Assembly: GCA_038231575.1 (NCBI GenBank)
Contig: JBBRLB010000011.1
Location: 6,818 to 70,817 of the forward strand
Length of the DNA stretch: 64,000 nucleotides
Reading direction: 5' to 3'
From: CAITWF01 sp038231575
GTDB lineage: Bacteria > Verrucomicrobiota > Verrucomicrobiia > Opitutales > Opitutaceae
Part shown: piece after piece, positions 44,685 through 54,013 of the stretch
Position numbering within the stretch: position 1 is the first letter of the stretch
Layout of the letters: the number at the start of each line of letters is the position of its first letter
Program-made: the position numbers and the translations under genes
Notes under the pieces: model-generated
Databases searched by the model: none
Told to the model about the DNA's origin: nothing
The model's input: the letters and a program-made list of their open reading frames with translations, nothing else

Positions 44685-46406
44685 ATGCGCTGGACCCACA
44701 CGCCCCGCCCGGCCGCCGAGGTCGAAGCGTTGAGCAAACACGCGGGCCTGAGCCGCGTGCTGGCGGAGTTGCTCCTGCGCGCGGGATTGAGCGACGCGCA
44801 AGCCGCGGCAGAATTCCTGCAACCCGCGCTCGCCGCGCTGCGCGATCCGTTTTTGCTGCGAAATCTCGAGGCGGGTGCCACGCGCCTCCGAGCCGCCATC
44901 GCGGGCCGCGAGGAGATCGTGATTCTCGGTGACTACGATGTGGACGGCGTGAGCAGCACCGCGCTGCTCGTGATGATTTTACGGCGCTTCGGGTTGAACC
45001 CGCGCTTCGTCGTCCCGCGCCGCTCCGCGGACGGCTACGGCCTCTCGCGCAGTGCGATCGATCGCGCGCTCGAGGGCGGGAAGCCGCAACTTTTCATCGC
45101 GCTCGACTGCGGCACGAACTCGCACGCCGAGGCCGCCTACCTCCGCGGGCAGGGCATCGACGTGATCGTCGTCGATCACCATCGCTCGCGGGAGCAGCCG
45201 CTGACCGACGGCATTTTGATCAACCCGCACGTCGAGGCCGACGTGACGAACGGCGACGCGGCGTGGCGCCACCTCTGCACGGTCGGCCTCGTGTTCAAGC
45301 TGTGCCACGGCCTGCTCAAGCAAATGCGCGCGGAAAACCATCCCGTCGCGTTTCGGATCAAGCTGAAGGATCACCTCGATCTCGTGGCACTCGGCACGGT
45401 CGCGGATCTCGTGCCGCTGCTCGGGGAGAACCGGATTCTCGCGCGGCACGGGTTGCGGATCCTCGAGGCCACGCTGCGGCCGGGTTTGCGCGCGTTGATG
45501 GACGTCGCCGGCGTGAAGCCGACGCAGGGCATCACGCCGACGGACATTTCCTTCCGGCTTGGGCCGCGGATCAATGCGAGTGGCCGGCTGGCCGACGCCG
45601 CGCTTTCGGTCGAGCTGTTGATCAGCGACGACGCGAAATTTTGCGCGGACACCGCCCAGCAGCTCGATACGTTCAACCGCGAGCGGCAGGACATCGAGCG
45701 CGGCATCACCGAGCAGGCCGAGAAAATGATCGAGACGCAGTTTTCCGCGCTGCCGGGCATCGTGCTCTTTCACGAGGAGTGGCATCCCGGCGTGGTCGGG
45801 ATCGTCGCGGGCCGGGTGACGCGGAAATACAACCGCCCGTGCGTCGTGCTCGGCAACGAAGGCGACATGGCGAAGGGTTCCGGCCGCAGCGTGGACGGGT
45901 TGAATCTGGTCGAGGTGCTCGGGACGTGCTGTGAAAATCTTTCAAGCTGGGGTGGCCATCCGATGGCGGTGGGCATCGCGTTGCCGAAAATCCACGTCGC
46001 TGATTTTCGCGCGCGCTTCGCCGAGGCGGTGCGGGCGCATGCCGGCAGCGATGTCGCCGAAGCGCGGCTCGACATTGCGGCGTGGCTTACGCCGGAGCAG
46101 CTCAACGAGCGGCTCATGGACGAACTCGATACGCTGCATCCCTTCGGACAAGGCAATCCCGAGCCGGTCTTCGGCCTGCGCGGCATCGTGCTGGCCGGGC
46201 GCCTCGAGGTGTTCAAGGAGCTGCATTTTCGTTTTGGGATCGAGGATGGCCGCGGCCGGCGCCTGCACGGCGTCGCGTGGAAACTCGCGCACCGCCAGCC
46301 GCCGATGGGCCAGCCGATCGATCTCGCGGTCGAGTTGAAGTGGAATCACTTCAACGGCCGGAAACTTTTGCAGCTCGGATTGATCGACTGGCGCAAGTCG
46401 GGGTAG
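44685..46406 (+). CDS. recJ: Single-stranded-DNA-specific exonuclease RecJ
   Basis: 573 residues. DHH-superfamily 5'-3' exonuclease of recombination and mismatch repair: DYDVDGVSS at 83, DCGTNSHAEA at 141 and DHHR at 164, then the DHHA1 domain (GRSVDGLNLVEVL, GGHPMAVG) and C-terminal OB fold. The stop codon TAG is formed by the GTAG foot of the REP-like element that follows. Confidence 0.95.
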   Translation: MRWTHTPRPAAEVEALSKHAGLSRVLAELLLRAGLSDAQAAAEFLQPALAALRDPFLLRNLEAGATRLRAAIAGREEIVILGDYDVDGVSSTALLVMILRRFGLNPRFVVPRRSADGYGLSRSAIDRALEGGKPQLFIALDCGTNSHAEAAYLRGQGIDVIVVDHHRSREQPLTDGILINPHVEADVTNGDAAWRHLCTVGLVFKLCHGLLKQMRAENHPVAFRIKLKDHLDLVALGTVADLVPLLGENRILARHGLRILEATLRPGLRALMDVAGVKPTQGITPTDISFRLGPRINASGRLADAALSVELLISDDAKFCADTAQQLDTFNRERQDIERGITEQAEKMIETQFSALPGIVLFHEEWHPGVVGIVAGRVTRKYNRPCVVLGNEGDMAKGSGRSVDGLNLVEVLGTCCENLSSWGGHPMAVGIALPKIHVADFRARFAEAVRAHAGSDVAEARLDIAAWLTPEQLNERLMDELDTLHPFGQGNPEPVFGLRGIVLAGRLEVFKELHFRFGIEDGRGRRLHGVAWKLAHRQPPMGQPIDLAVELKWNHFNGRKLLQLGLIDWRKSG

Positions 46407-46470
46407 GGCGGGCTTCCACCCGCTCTTCGGTTGCACACCCCACGCCGGAAAAGGCGGGCAGAAGCCCGAC
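46403..46470. repeat. GTAG-type REP-like imperfect palindrome, copy 3
   Basis: Starts GTAGGGCGGGCTTCCACCCG at 46403; the inverted arm is 46453-46470 (GGCGGGCAGAAGCCCGAC). It fills the convergent recJ / sensor kinase gap and supplies the recJ stop codon. Confidence 0.6.
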
Positions 46471-46475
46471 CGGCT

Positions 46476-49292
46476 TCACTGCCCGAGCACTGCACCGAGT
46501 TGGCGGAGCATGGTCTCCAGCGTGAAAGGCTTCGGCAGCAGGACGACTTCGCCGAGCCCGCGCAGGCGATGCAGCACGTCCTGTTCGCTGAAGCCGCTCA
46601 TGACCAGCACGCGCGCCGCGGGTCGGAGCGCGCGGATTTCGCGCAGCACTTCCGCGCCGTCGAGCCCCGGCATCGTGAGATCGAGCATAATGGCGGTGAA
46701 ACGATCGGGCTCCGCGCGAAAGGTCTTCAGGGCCGCGATGCCATCGGCGGCGAGCACCGTGGTGTAACCGTGGTGGCGAAGCAGCGCGTCGGCAGTCGCC
46801 AGCACCGTCGGCTCGTCGTCGACCACCAACAGGGTGCCGCCGCTGGCCGGCGCGGGCGTAACGGTGATAGTCTGGCCCGGATACCCGGCGCGCGGCGCGG
46901 CGGCCGGCAGGAACAGCCGGAACGTCGAGCCCCGGCCGACGGTGCTTTGCACGGTGAGCGCACCGTGGTGGGTGCGGACGATCCCGAGTGTCGCCGCGAG
47001 CCCGAGTCCGCGGCCGGTGAACTTCGTCGTGAAAAACGGATCGAAGACACGCGCGAGCGTGGCCGGGCTCATGCCCTCGCCGGTGTCGGATACTTCCAGG
47101 CAAATGCAGTCGCCGGACGGCACGTCGAACGCGTGCACCGCATCGGCCGGCTCCGCGGTGGGACGCCCGAGACGGGTCGTCACGCGGATCTCGCCGGGCG
47201 CTTCGCCGAGCGCCTCCGACGCGTTGATCACGAGGTTCATCACAACCTGGCGGAGTTGCGAGGCGTCGCCTTCCACGGCGGGCAGATTGGGCGCGAGCGA
47301 GACGTGCAACGCGGCTTTCTTGCCGATCGAAACTTCGAGCAGGCGCGCGGTGTCGTGCACGAGCTGGCCGAGATCGAGGCGCTCGACGACGAGGTTGCCG
47401 TGGCCGGCGTAGGCGAGCATCTGGCGGCAGAGATCGGCGGCGCGGCGCGCGGCCGTCTCGATGGGCGCGAGATGCTGGTCGGCGGGATTGGTTTGGCGCG
47501 CGAAGCTGGCGTTGGCGAGGATGACGGTGAGGAGGTTGTTGAAATCGTGCGCGATGCCGCCGGCGAGCACGCCGAGGCTCTCGAGCTTTTGCGTCTCGAG
47601 CATCTTCAACTGGATTTTCTGTTGTTCTTCCTCCGCGGTTTTGGCCGCGGTGATGTCCTGCAGCGAGCCATAGATTTTCACGACCTGGCCATCGCGGCGC
47701 TCCACGCGCCCCGTGGTGTGCACGCGAATGGCCCGGCGTTTGGCCGTGACCAGCGAGAGTTCGAGATCGTAGTTCGTGCCGAGTTGGATCGCGTGAGCCA
47801 TGGCGGCGGCGATGAGCGTGCGGCTTTCCGGCGCATAGAACACGATCGCGGAGTCCAGGGTCGGGCGAAACTCGCCCGGCGTCGTTTCGTGGATGCGGTG
47901 GGTTTCGTCCGACCAGTAAAGATCGTGCGTGGCCAAATCGTATTCCCAACCGCCGATGTGGGCGACGGCCTGCGTTTGCTCCAGCAAATGTGCGGAGCGG
48001 GCGAGGAGTTCGCGGCTTTCGAGCAGGGCCTGCTCGGTGCGTTTGCGTTCGGTGATGTCAGTGTGCGTGCCGGCGATGCGCTGCGCCGAGCCGTCGGGGG
48101 CGCGCGCGACCACCTTGCCGCGATCGAGAATCCAGCGCCACTCGCCGGACTTGGACTGCATGCGGTATTCGATGGTGTAGGAGCCGCCGTCGCCGGCGTG
48201 GACGCGCGAACGCCAACCGTCGTGCGACGAGCGATCGGCGGGATGCACGAGCTGCGTGCCGCCCTCGAGCGTCGGCGGAATTTCGGCGAGCGTGTAACCG
48301 AGCATCGCGGCCCAGCGTTCACTGCGGGCAAACCGGCCCGACCGCACATCCCAGTCCCAAAATCCATCGCCGCTCCCCTCAAGCACGAGAATGAGCCGCT
48401 CCTCGCTGTCGCGCAGGGCGCGCGCCTGCTCGCGCACCTTGCTGAGCAGGCGGCGCTGCCGCACGATGACGAGGAGCACGCCGGCGAGCACGAGAGTCAG
48501 CGGGATGAGGTAAGCCTGGACGTCCTTGAACCGCACGCCCCGCGTGTCGAGCGGACCGATCCATTGTTCGTAGATTTTGTCCCACGTGCCGTCGGCGTGA
48601 ATGTTGGCGAGGCCGTCGTTGAGCTGCGCCAGCAGCTCCGGCTCCCCGGGATGCACGCCGAGTCGCAGGCGATAATGCATGTCCTCGACCTCGAGGTCGG
48701 CCTCGGTCACCTGCGAGAGGTGTTCCTGATCGGCGAAATGGCGGCCGAAGAGTCGCACCGCCAGCACGGCGTCGCACTCGCCGCGATCGACCGCGGTCAG
48801 CGCGTCGACGAGCCGCGGGTAGAAACGCAATTTTGTGAAGCCCTGCCGCAGGAGGTATTGATGGCCGGCGCTGAGCTGCGTTGTGCCCATTGTTCGCGCT
48901 TTGAGCTCGGCGAGATTCGTGGCCGGCGGCGCGCCTTTGCGGACGAACACCGCCGATTTCAGATCCAGATGGGTCACGCTGTAAGCGATGAAACTCTCGC
49001 GCTCCGGCGTGGCGACGACCGCGGCGAGGATGTCGAGCTGGTGCGCACGGAAATCATCGAGCAGCTCCGGCCACGGTTTGCAGACGAACTCGATTTCCAA
49101 GTGCTGGTCGCGCGCCACGGCGCGCGCCACCTCCACTGCGTAGCCCTCGGGCTGGCCGGTGGCACCGAGGTGCGACAGGCGGTCCGCGACGGGTTCGACG
49201 CCCACGCGCAGCGGCGCCCCTAGCCCGAGAGCGGTCAGCAGAAAGAACCCCAGCACGCCGCAAGGCAGGGTTCGGCCACTTGGTGGACACAT
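46476..49292 (-). CDS. Hybrid sensor histidine kinase with periplasmic SBP3 sensor
   Basis: 938 residues. In order: signal/anchor helix, a solute-binding protein family 3 domain to ~245 (VGVEPVADRL..., YAVEVARAVARDQHLEIEF), a membrane helix (YLIPLTLVLAGVLLVIV), two PAS domains, a HisKA-like dimerisation helix with HDFNN (GGIAHDFNNLLTVILANAS), an ATPase domain (NLVINASEAL, DTGEGM, GRGLGLA), and a C-terminal receiver with IMLDLTMPGLDG. It senses a small molecule outside and relays phosphate to its own receiver. No cognate regulator is adjacent. The ligand is unknown; amino-acid-like is plausible for SBP3. Confidence 0.9.
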   Translation of the reverse strand: MCPPSGRTLPCGVLGFFLLTALGLGAPLRVGVEPVADRLSHLGATGQPEGYAVEVARAVARDQHLEIEFVCKPWPELLDDFRAHQLDILAAVVATPERESFIAYSVTHLDLKSAVFVRKGAPPATNLAELKARTMGTTQLSAGHQYLLRQGFTKLRFYPRLVDALTAVDRGECDAVLAVRLFGRHFADQEHLSQVTEADLEVEDMHYRLRLGVHPGEPELLAQLNDGLANIHADGTWDKIYEQWIGPLDTRGVRFKDVQAYLIPLTLVLAGVLLVIVRQRRLLSKVREQARALRDSEERLILVLEGSGDGFWDWDVRSGRFARSERWAAMLGYTLAEIPPTLEGGTQLVHPADRSSHDGWRSRVHAGDGGSYTIEYRMQSKSGEWRWILDRGKVVARAPDGSAQRIAGTHTDITERKRTEQALLESRELLARSAHLLEQTQAVAHIGGWEYDLATHDLYWSDETHRIHETTPGEFRPTLDSAIVFYAPESRTLIAAAMAHAIQLGTNYDLELSLVTAKRRAIRVHTTGRVERRDGQVVKIYGSLQDITAAKTAEEEQQKIQLKMLETQKLESLGVLAGGIAHDFNNLLTVILANASFARQTNPADQHLAPIETAARRAADLCRQMLAYAGHGNLVVERLDLGQLVHDTARLLEVSIGKKAALHVSLAPNLPAVEGDASQLRQVVMNLVINASEALGEAPGEIRVTTRLGRPTAEPADAVHAFDVPSGDCICLEVSDTGEGMSPATLARVFDPFFTTKFTGRGLGLAATLGIVRTHHGALTVQSTVGRGSTFRLFLPAAAPRAGYPGQTITVTPAPASGGTLLVVDDEPTVLATADALLRHHGYTTVLAADGIAALKTFRAEPDRFTAIMLDLTMPGLDGAEVLREIRALRPAARVLVMSGFSEQDVLHRLRGLGEVVLLPKPFTLETMLRQLGAVLGQ

Positions 49293-49366
49293 GCCGGCAG
49301 GCGAGCGACTTCGCCGCCGGTGCGCGACAAAAAAAACCGGTTTAGTCGCGCCCGCCAGACGGACGC

Positions 49367-50278
49367 TCAGTTGCGGGGCAACTTGCGGAATTCTTCGCTG
49401 CGGCGGAGGCCGTTGCGGACATCGGCCTCGGTCCAGCCCTTGTGCTGCATGAGGTCGGTGTAGCTCTTGAGTCCATCCGGATCGGGATCGCGGCGCAGGA
49501 TTTCGCGGTAGGCGCGAGTGACGGCGAGGGAGACCTGCTTGTCCGCGCCCTCGCGGCTGCGCCGGAGATCCTCGCGCATTTCGTTTTCGGTCATGCCCCG
49601 GCTGAGGCTGCGCTTGTAGGCGGCGATGCCAGAGGCGTCGGGCTCGCGTCCGAGGACGTCGTGATACACCCGTCGAATGACCGCATCCAGATCGCGATTC
49701 TTAAACTCGTCGCTCCGGCGCAGTTGATCGCGGAGCTGATCTTCATTCCAACCCCCCTCGATCAGCCGGCTCAGGTAAAGCCGCAGACCCGGGCCATCGG
49801 CGTCGCGGCTGAGGATGTCACGATAGGCCGCGCGCACCACGCGCTCGGCGTCGCGGCGATCCCAGCGGGCAAAGACCACGGCGCCGTGCCCGACGGTCTG
49901 CACTTGGACCGCGGAAACGTTGCGACTCCACGTCTCGCGGGGATCATGGCCGAGGGCGAAGGCGCCGAGGTCGGGCACGTCGCCGTTGATCCAGATGTTG
50001 GCGCCGCGAAATTCGGAATTCTGAAACGCGAGCACGCGCACCGGCCCCTCGAGTTGCACGGAGCGCACGCGATCGTTGAAGGGCTGGCCGCGCGAATCGC
50101 GGAGCGACGCGAGATTGTTCACTTCCCTGCCGGCATCGACGACGAAGACTTCGCCGCGAAATCCGGGCTCGGTGTAGAAATAAGCGCGGCCGGGCTCGGA
50201 ATGGGACAGGGGTGGTTGCGCGGACAACACCGTCGCGACGGCGGCGAGCAGCAGCAGCGGAAGGTAACGGGGAAGCAT
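49367..50278 (-). CDS. Secreted protein with crystallin-like domain and DUF4214-type repeats
   Basis: 303 residues. Signal peptide at 1-20, then a beta/gamma-crystallin-like segment (YFYTEPGFRGEVFVV, AFQNSEFRGANIWI) at ~30-110, followed by three helical ~45-residue repeats, each with a RxYRDILxRDxDxxG core (AAYRDILSRDADGPG, RVYHDVLGREPDASG, RAYREILRRDPDPDG) as in DUF4214, a domain common in cell-surface and glycan-related proteins. The Asp-rich loops may bind calcium. The function is unknown. Confidence 0.75.
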   Translation of the reverse strand: MLPRYLPLLLLAAVATVLSAQPPLSHSEPGRAYFYTEPGFRGEVFVVDAGREVNNLASLRDSRGQPFNDRVRSVQLEGPVRVLAFQNSEFRGANIWINGDVPDLGAFALGHDPRETWSRNVSAVQVQTVGHGAVVFARWDRRDAERVVRAAYRDILSRDADGPGLRLYLSRLIEGGWNEDQLRDQLRRSDEFKNRDLDAVIRRVYHDVLGREPDASGIAAYKRSLSRGMTENEMREDLRRSREGADKQVSLAVTRAYREILRRDPDPDGLKSYTDLMQHKGWTEADVRNGLRRSEEFRKLPRN

Positions 50279-50313
50279 GGTGGGAAATGCGACCGCGGCA
50301 GGGCGAAAAAGTT

Positions 50314-51138
50314 TCAGCGGGCGAAGAAGGGATTGTGCTGCTTCTCCTGCGCGAGGGTCGTGAGCGGGCCGTGGCCGCAGGCCAGCACGGTGTCGCGCGG
50401 CAGCGTGAAAATCTTCTTCTGGTTGTTCTGGAACTGTTCGGCGAAATGCGTGGCGCTGCCGCCCATCGAGCTGGAAAAAACGGCGTCGCCGACGACTGCG
50501 AGCGGCCAGCTCAAACCGTTCATGAAATACGTCGTGCCACCCGGCGAATGTCCCGAGGTGAGCAGCGTCTTGATCGAGATCGGGCCGAGATGGAAGTGGG
50601 CGTTTTCCTTGAACGTTTTCGCCCCGGCAATCGGCGCCGGCTCGATCTCATGCGCCCAGACCTCGGCTTTCGTCTCCGCGACGAACCGCGCGAGATCAGC
50701 GACGTGATCTTCGTGGGTGTGGGTGAGGAAGATATATTGGAGCTTCAGCTTCTCGGCGCGGAGGAGATCCTGCATCGGCTCGCTGGTCGCGCCGGTATCG
50801 AAGGCGGCGGCGATCTTGTTGCGCGCATCCCAGATGAGATAGCTGTTCACCGTCATGTCCTCGTAGCGCGTGTTGAACGCCGCGAAGCCCGCCGGAAAAA
50901 TTGCCTGCTGGGGATACCAGCGCTTGTGCGCCAGGGCCTCGAGCGCGTCGGCCGAGAGCCGCAGGTGCCGCGCAACGCGGCGGATTGCCGCATCGATCGG
51001 CTGGCCGGATTTGATCGCCGCGAGATCCTCGGCGGACACCTCGGCGCGCTGCGCGAGATCGGCGTCGGCGATTTTCAGACCGCGTTGGGCCTTGTTGATG
51101 ACGTCGTCAAAATTGTCTTCCAGCGGGATGCGGGCCAT
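50314..51138 (-). CDS. Metallo-beta-lactamase-fold hydrolase with N-terminal helix-turn-helix
   Basis: 274 residues. The first ~65 form an XRE-like bundle (DLAQRAEVSAEDLAAIKSGQ, RRVARHLRLSADALEALA). The rest is a metallo-beta-lactamase fold with THTHEDHVAD (HxHxDH), GHSPGGTTYF and a final CGHGPLTT, close to glyoxalase II-like hydrolases. Thioester or lactone cleavage in the cytoplasm is likely. The HTH fused to an enzyme suggests a sensor-regulator or a degenerate adaptor. Start at MARIPLED; the long frame upstream is antisense to the next gene. Confidence 0.82.
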   Translation of the reverse strand: MARIPLEDNFDDVINKAQRGLKIADADLAQRAEVSAEDLAAIKSGQPIDAAIRRVARHLRLSADALEALAHKRWYPQQAIFPAGFAAFNTRYEDMTVNSYLIWDARNKIAAAFDTGATSEPMQDLLRAEKLKLQYIFLTHTHEDHVADLARFVAETKAEVWAHEIEPAPIAGAKTFKENAHFHLGPISIKTLLTSGHSPGGTTYFMNGLSWPLAVVGDAVFSSSMGGSATHFAEQFQNNQKKIFTLPRDTVLACGHGPLTTLAQEKQHNPFFAR

Positions 51139-51223
51139 GGGGAGCAGCTTTAGCGGGGTGGACGGTGGCGCCGAGATAAAACTGGAGTTCGGCGCCGCGC
51201 CGCGGCTAGCGTGCGCGGCTGTC

Positions 51224-51613
51224 ATGCTCGCCCACGGCATCCTCAACCCCCACCTCCTGTCGCTCCTCGCGCGCGCGCGCCACACCAACACGATCGTGAT
51301 CGCCGACCGGGGGTTTCCGTCGTGGCCCGGCCTCGAAACGATCGATCTTTCGCTGGTGGACGGGGTGCCAACGGTGCTGCAGGTGCTAAAGGCGGTGCGG
51401 AAAAATTTCCTCGTGACCGAGGCGTTCATGGCGGCGGAGTTCGCCGGGGCGAACGCGCCTGCGACCCGCCAAGCGTTCGCCGCCGGACTGCGTGGCGTGC
51501 CGCTCACGCGCGAGCCGCACGTGGATTTCAAGCGACGCGTGCCCGGGGCCCTCGGGCTCATCCGCACCGGCGACACGGTGCAATACGCCAACCTGATCCT
51601 CGTGTCGGGTTGA
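51224..51613 (+). CDS. RbsD/FucU-family sugar mutarotase
   Basis: 129 residues. RbsD/FucU fold: HGILNPHLLSLLARARHTNT with the catalytic-type His near the N-terminus, IVIADRGFPSWPG, and the terminal FIRTGDTVQYANLIL-like segment. It interconverts sugar anomers. It lies 73 bases before an SDR dehydrogenase, hinting at joint sugar catabolism. Confidence 0.85.
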   Translation: MLAHGILNPHLLSLLARARHTNTIVIADRGFPSWPGLETIDLSLVDGVPTVLQVLKAVRKNFLVTEAFMAAEFAGANAPATRQAFAAGLRGVPLTREPHVDFKRRVPGALGLIRTGDTVQYANLILVSG

Positions 51614-51686
51614 TCGCGCGGGCGCGGACGCTGACAAGATTTGCGATTGCCAGTGGCGTTGGCGCGGCGCTTCTTCTCCCTTTCTC

Positions 51687-52478
51687 ATGAGCACCTCCTC
51701 CGATTATCTCTCAGCGTTGTTCAACCTCAGCGGCAAGGTCGCGGTCGTCATCGGTGGGACCGGCGAACTTTGCGGCGCGATGGCCGAGGGCCTGGCCGGC
51801 GCGGGCGCCGAGGTGGTGCTCGTCGGCCGTAACGAGGAAAAAGCGAAGCCGCGCCTGGAACGCATCGCGGCCGCCGGCGGCAAGGGCTATTTCGTCTCCG
51901 CCGAAGCGAGCGAGAAGGCGGCGATCGAGCAATTGCTCGCCACGGTGCTCCAGCGTTCCGGCCGCGTGGACATCCTCGTCAACGGCGCCGGCGTGAATTC
52001 CGCGACCCCGTATCTCGACATCCAGGAAGACGAGTTCGATCGCATCATGCGCATCAACGTGAAGGGCGTGTTCCTTGGCTGCCAGATTTTCGGCAAATAC
52101 CTCGTCGAGCGCGGCGAGGGCGGCTCGATCATCAACCTTGGCTCCATGACCGGGCTGGTGCCGTTGTCGCGCGTGTTCACCTATTCAGCGAGCAAGGCCG
52201 CGGTGCACAATCTCTCGAAGAACCTCGCCCGCGAGTGGGCGACCAGGAAGGTGCGCGTCAATATCCTCGTGCCCGGCTTTTTCCCGGCGGAGCAAAACCG
52301 CAAGGTGCTCACCCCGGAGCGCGTGGCGTCGATTCTCGGCCACACGCCGGCGAAGCGTTTCGGGGAAGCGCGGGAATTGGTGGGCGCGACGCTGCTCCTC
52401 GCGAGTGACGGGGCGGGCAGCTTTATTACCGGCGCGGAAATCGTCGTGGACGGCGGCTACCACGCGATGACGATCTAA
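51687..52478 (+). CDS. Short-chain dehydrogenase (D-mannonate oxidoreductase-like SDR)
   Basis: 263 residues. Classical SDR: the Gly-rich cofactor loop is altered to GGTGELCGAMAEGL, with VNGAGVNSATPY, the catalytic Ser in NLGSMTG and the YSASK pair (Tyr/Lys), and the C-terminal FITGAEIVVDGGYHAM. Closest by feel to D-mannonate or gluconate oxidoreductases of the uronate pathway; exact substrate uncertain. Likely cotranscribed with the mutarotase. Confidence 0.87.
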   Translation: MSTSSDYLSALFNLSGKVAVVIGGTGELCGAMAEGLAGAGAEVVLVGRNEEKAKPRLERIAAAGGKGYFVSAEASEKAAIEQLLATVLQRSGRVDILVNGAGVNSATPYLDIQEDEFDRIMRINVKGVFLGCQIFGKYLVERGEGGSIINLGSMTGLVPLSRVFTYSASKAAVHNLSKNLAREWATRKVRVNILVPGFFPAEQNRKVLTPERVASILGHTPAKRFGEARELVGATLLLASDGAGSFITGAEIVVDGGYHAMTI

Positions 52479-52492
52479 TATTGCCTGTAGAG

Positions 52493-52510
52493 TTGGCGGA
52501 TAATCGCCAA
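52493..52510. promoter_or_regulatory. Palindrome upstream of the basic HTH gene
   Basis: TTGGCG GATAAT CGCCAA: two exact 6-base arms around a centre that reads like a -10 box, 47 bases upstream of the HTH gene. It could be an autoregulatory operator or a weak hairpin after the SDR gene. Confidence 0.35.
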
Positions 52511-52556
52511 TGGGCGCTTGCTATAGAGCGGAGGTGATTGTAGCTAGGTCCTCCCT

Positions 52557-52937
52557 ATGATTACTCAAAAGATTAAAGAACTCGCAGCGGCCAAAGCAAA
52601 ACTCGCAGGCCTCGAAAAAACCATCGCGGCGGAGTTGAACCAGGAACTGGCGGCGTTGCCTGCGCAGTTTGGGTTCACGGACGTGAAATCCTTTATCCAG
52701 GCGGTGAAAGCCGCCGCCGGTAGCAAGCGCGGCCCGAAAGCGAAAGCGGCCAAGCCCGCCAAGGGCGGCAAGAAGCGCCGCACGCGCGCCGTCATCACCG
52801 ACGCCATGCGCGCGCAGGTGAAGAAGCTGGTCGAGGCCGGGAAGACCGGGGGCGAGATCGCGAAGGCCGTCGGCGTTTCCCTGCCGAGTGTGCACAACAT
52901 CAAGAAGGCCCTCGGCCTCGTGAAGAAGAAGAAGTAA
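52557..52937 (+). CDS. Small basic DNA-binding protein (coiled coil plus HTH)
   Basis: 126 residues. N-terminal coiled coil (IKELAAAKAKLAGLEKTIAA), a Lys/Ala-rich linker (GPKAKAAKPAKGGKKRRTR) and a C-terminal resolvase-like helix-turn-helix (VKKLVEAGKTGGEIAKAVGV, SLPSVHNIKKAL), ending KKKK. The layout recalls H-NS-like or histone-like nucleoid proteins. An intrinsic terminator follows at 52965. Confidence 0.75.
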   Translation: MITQKIKELAAAKAKLAGLEKTIAAELNQELAALPAQFGFTDVKSFIQAVKAAAGSKRGPKAKAAKPAKGGKKRRTRAVITDAMRAQVKKLVEAGKTGGEIAKAVGVSLPSVHNIKKALGLVKKKK

Positions 52938-52964
52938 GCGGAGATTTTTACCCGCGCACTTTCG

Positions 52965-52989
52965 GCCCCGTTTCGACGGGGCTTTTTTG
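52965..52989 (+). terminator. Intrinsic terminator of the basic HTH gene
   Basis: GCCCCGT / ACGGGGC stem with TTTCG loop, directly followed by TTTTTTG, 28 bases past the stop. Confidence 0.9.
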
Positions 52990-53028
52990 TTTGCGGGTGC
53001 CGCCGGCGATGGCGAAGAGTCGCGGTCC

Positions 53029-53943
53029 ATGTCCGCCGCATTCATCCAGGCCAACACCAACGGCCGCCTCCATCCCGCGACCGAGCCGTCGATTTCCCCG
53101 CTCAACCGCGGCTTCCTTTATGGCGACGCCATCTACGAAGTGTGGCGCACCTACCAGGGCGTGATTTTCACGTGGGAGGAGCACTGGGCGCGGTTGTTCC
53201 GCTCGGCGAAGTCGCTCTATATGGATCTGCCGTTCACCCCCGCGCAGATGTTGCCGGAGATCCGGAAGACGGTCGCGGCGTATCGCGAGAAAACGAGCGA
53301 CGCGGGCGAACTTTATATTCGCATCCAGATCACGCGCGGCGCCGGCGCGATCGGGCTTGATCCTGCGCTCGCGGATCGGCCGGACTTTGTGTTGCTCGTG
53401 CAGGCATGCCCGACCATGGCCGACGAAAAAATCCGTGCGGGGATGAAGCTCTCGCTCGCGACCGGCCTCCGGCGCAATCCGATCGACGCGCTCAATCCGG
53501 CGTGGAAGACCGGCAACTATCTCAACAACGTGCTCTGCCTCCGGGAGGCGCGCGCGCGCGGCGCCGACGAGGTCGTGATGTTGAATCTCGCCGGTGAAGT
53601 GACCGAGTCGGCCGTGTCGAACATCGCCTTCATCAGCGGTGGCATCCTGATCACCCCGCCGCTCTCGGCGGGAATTCTCGGCGGCATCACGCGCGATCTC
53701 GTGCTCACGAAAATCGCTGCGACCGCGCAGGTGCCGGTGCGTGAGGCCGCGGTGAAGCCGGAGGAATTCGCGTCGATGGACGAGGGTTTCCTGCTGTCTT
53801 CCACCAAGGACATCGCGCCGATCGCCAGCATCGACGGCGTGAAGTTCAAAGTCGGCGCGGACACGATCGCGATGAAGCTGAAGGCGGCGTTTGCGGACTA
53901 CATGACGTCCTACGCGGCTTCGCACCCGGAGCTGAAAGCATAG
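53029..53943 (+). CDS. PLP-dependent class IV aminotransferase
   Basis: 304 residues. Class IV fold: NRGFLYGDAIYEVWRTYQG, the PLP lysine region PAWKTGNYLNNVLC, and GEVTESAVSNIAFI with the phosphate-binding loop. This covers branched-chain aminotransferase, D-alanine aminotransferase and aminodeoxychorismate lyase, which cannot be split with certainty from sequence alone; the segment DALNPAWKTGNYLNN is more like the amino-acid transaminases. Start at MSAAFIQAN; the upstream terminator lies in the extra frame. Confidence 0.88.
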   Translation: MSAAFIQANTNGRLHPATEPSISPLNRGFLYGDAIYEVWRTYQGVIFTWEEHWARLFRSAKSLYMDLPFTPAQMLPEIRKTVAAYREKTSDAGELYIRIQITRGAGAIGLDPALADRPDFVLLVQACPTMADEKIRAGMKLSLATGLRRNPIDALNPAWKTGNYLNNVLCLREARARGADEVVMLNLAGEVTESAVSNIAFISGGILITPPLSAGILGGITRDLVLTKIAATAQVPVREAAVKPEEFASMDEGFLLSSTKDIAPIASIDGVKFKVGADTIAMKLKAAFADYMTSYAASHPELKA

Positions 53944-53947
53944 GTTT

Positions 53948-54012
53948 GTAGGCCCGGCCGTTGGCCGTGCATCACGTTGATTTTTTCCAACCCGGCCCGC
54001 GGCCGGACCTAC
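53948..54012. repeat. GTAG-type REP-like imperfect palindrome, copy 4
   Basis: GTAGGCCCGGCCGTTGGCCG (53948-53967) and its inverted partner ending in CCTAC (53993-54012), feet GTAGG/CCTAC. It fills the convergent aminotransferase / MoeB gap. Confidence 0.65.
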
Positions 54013-54013
54013 C

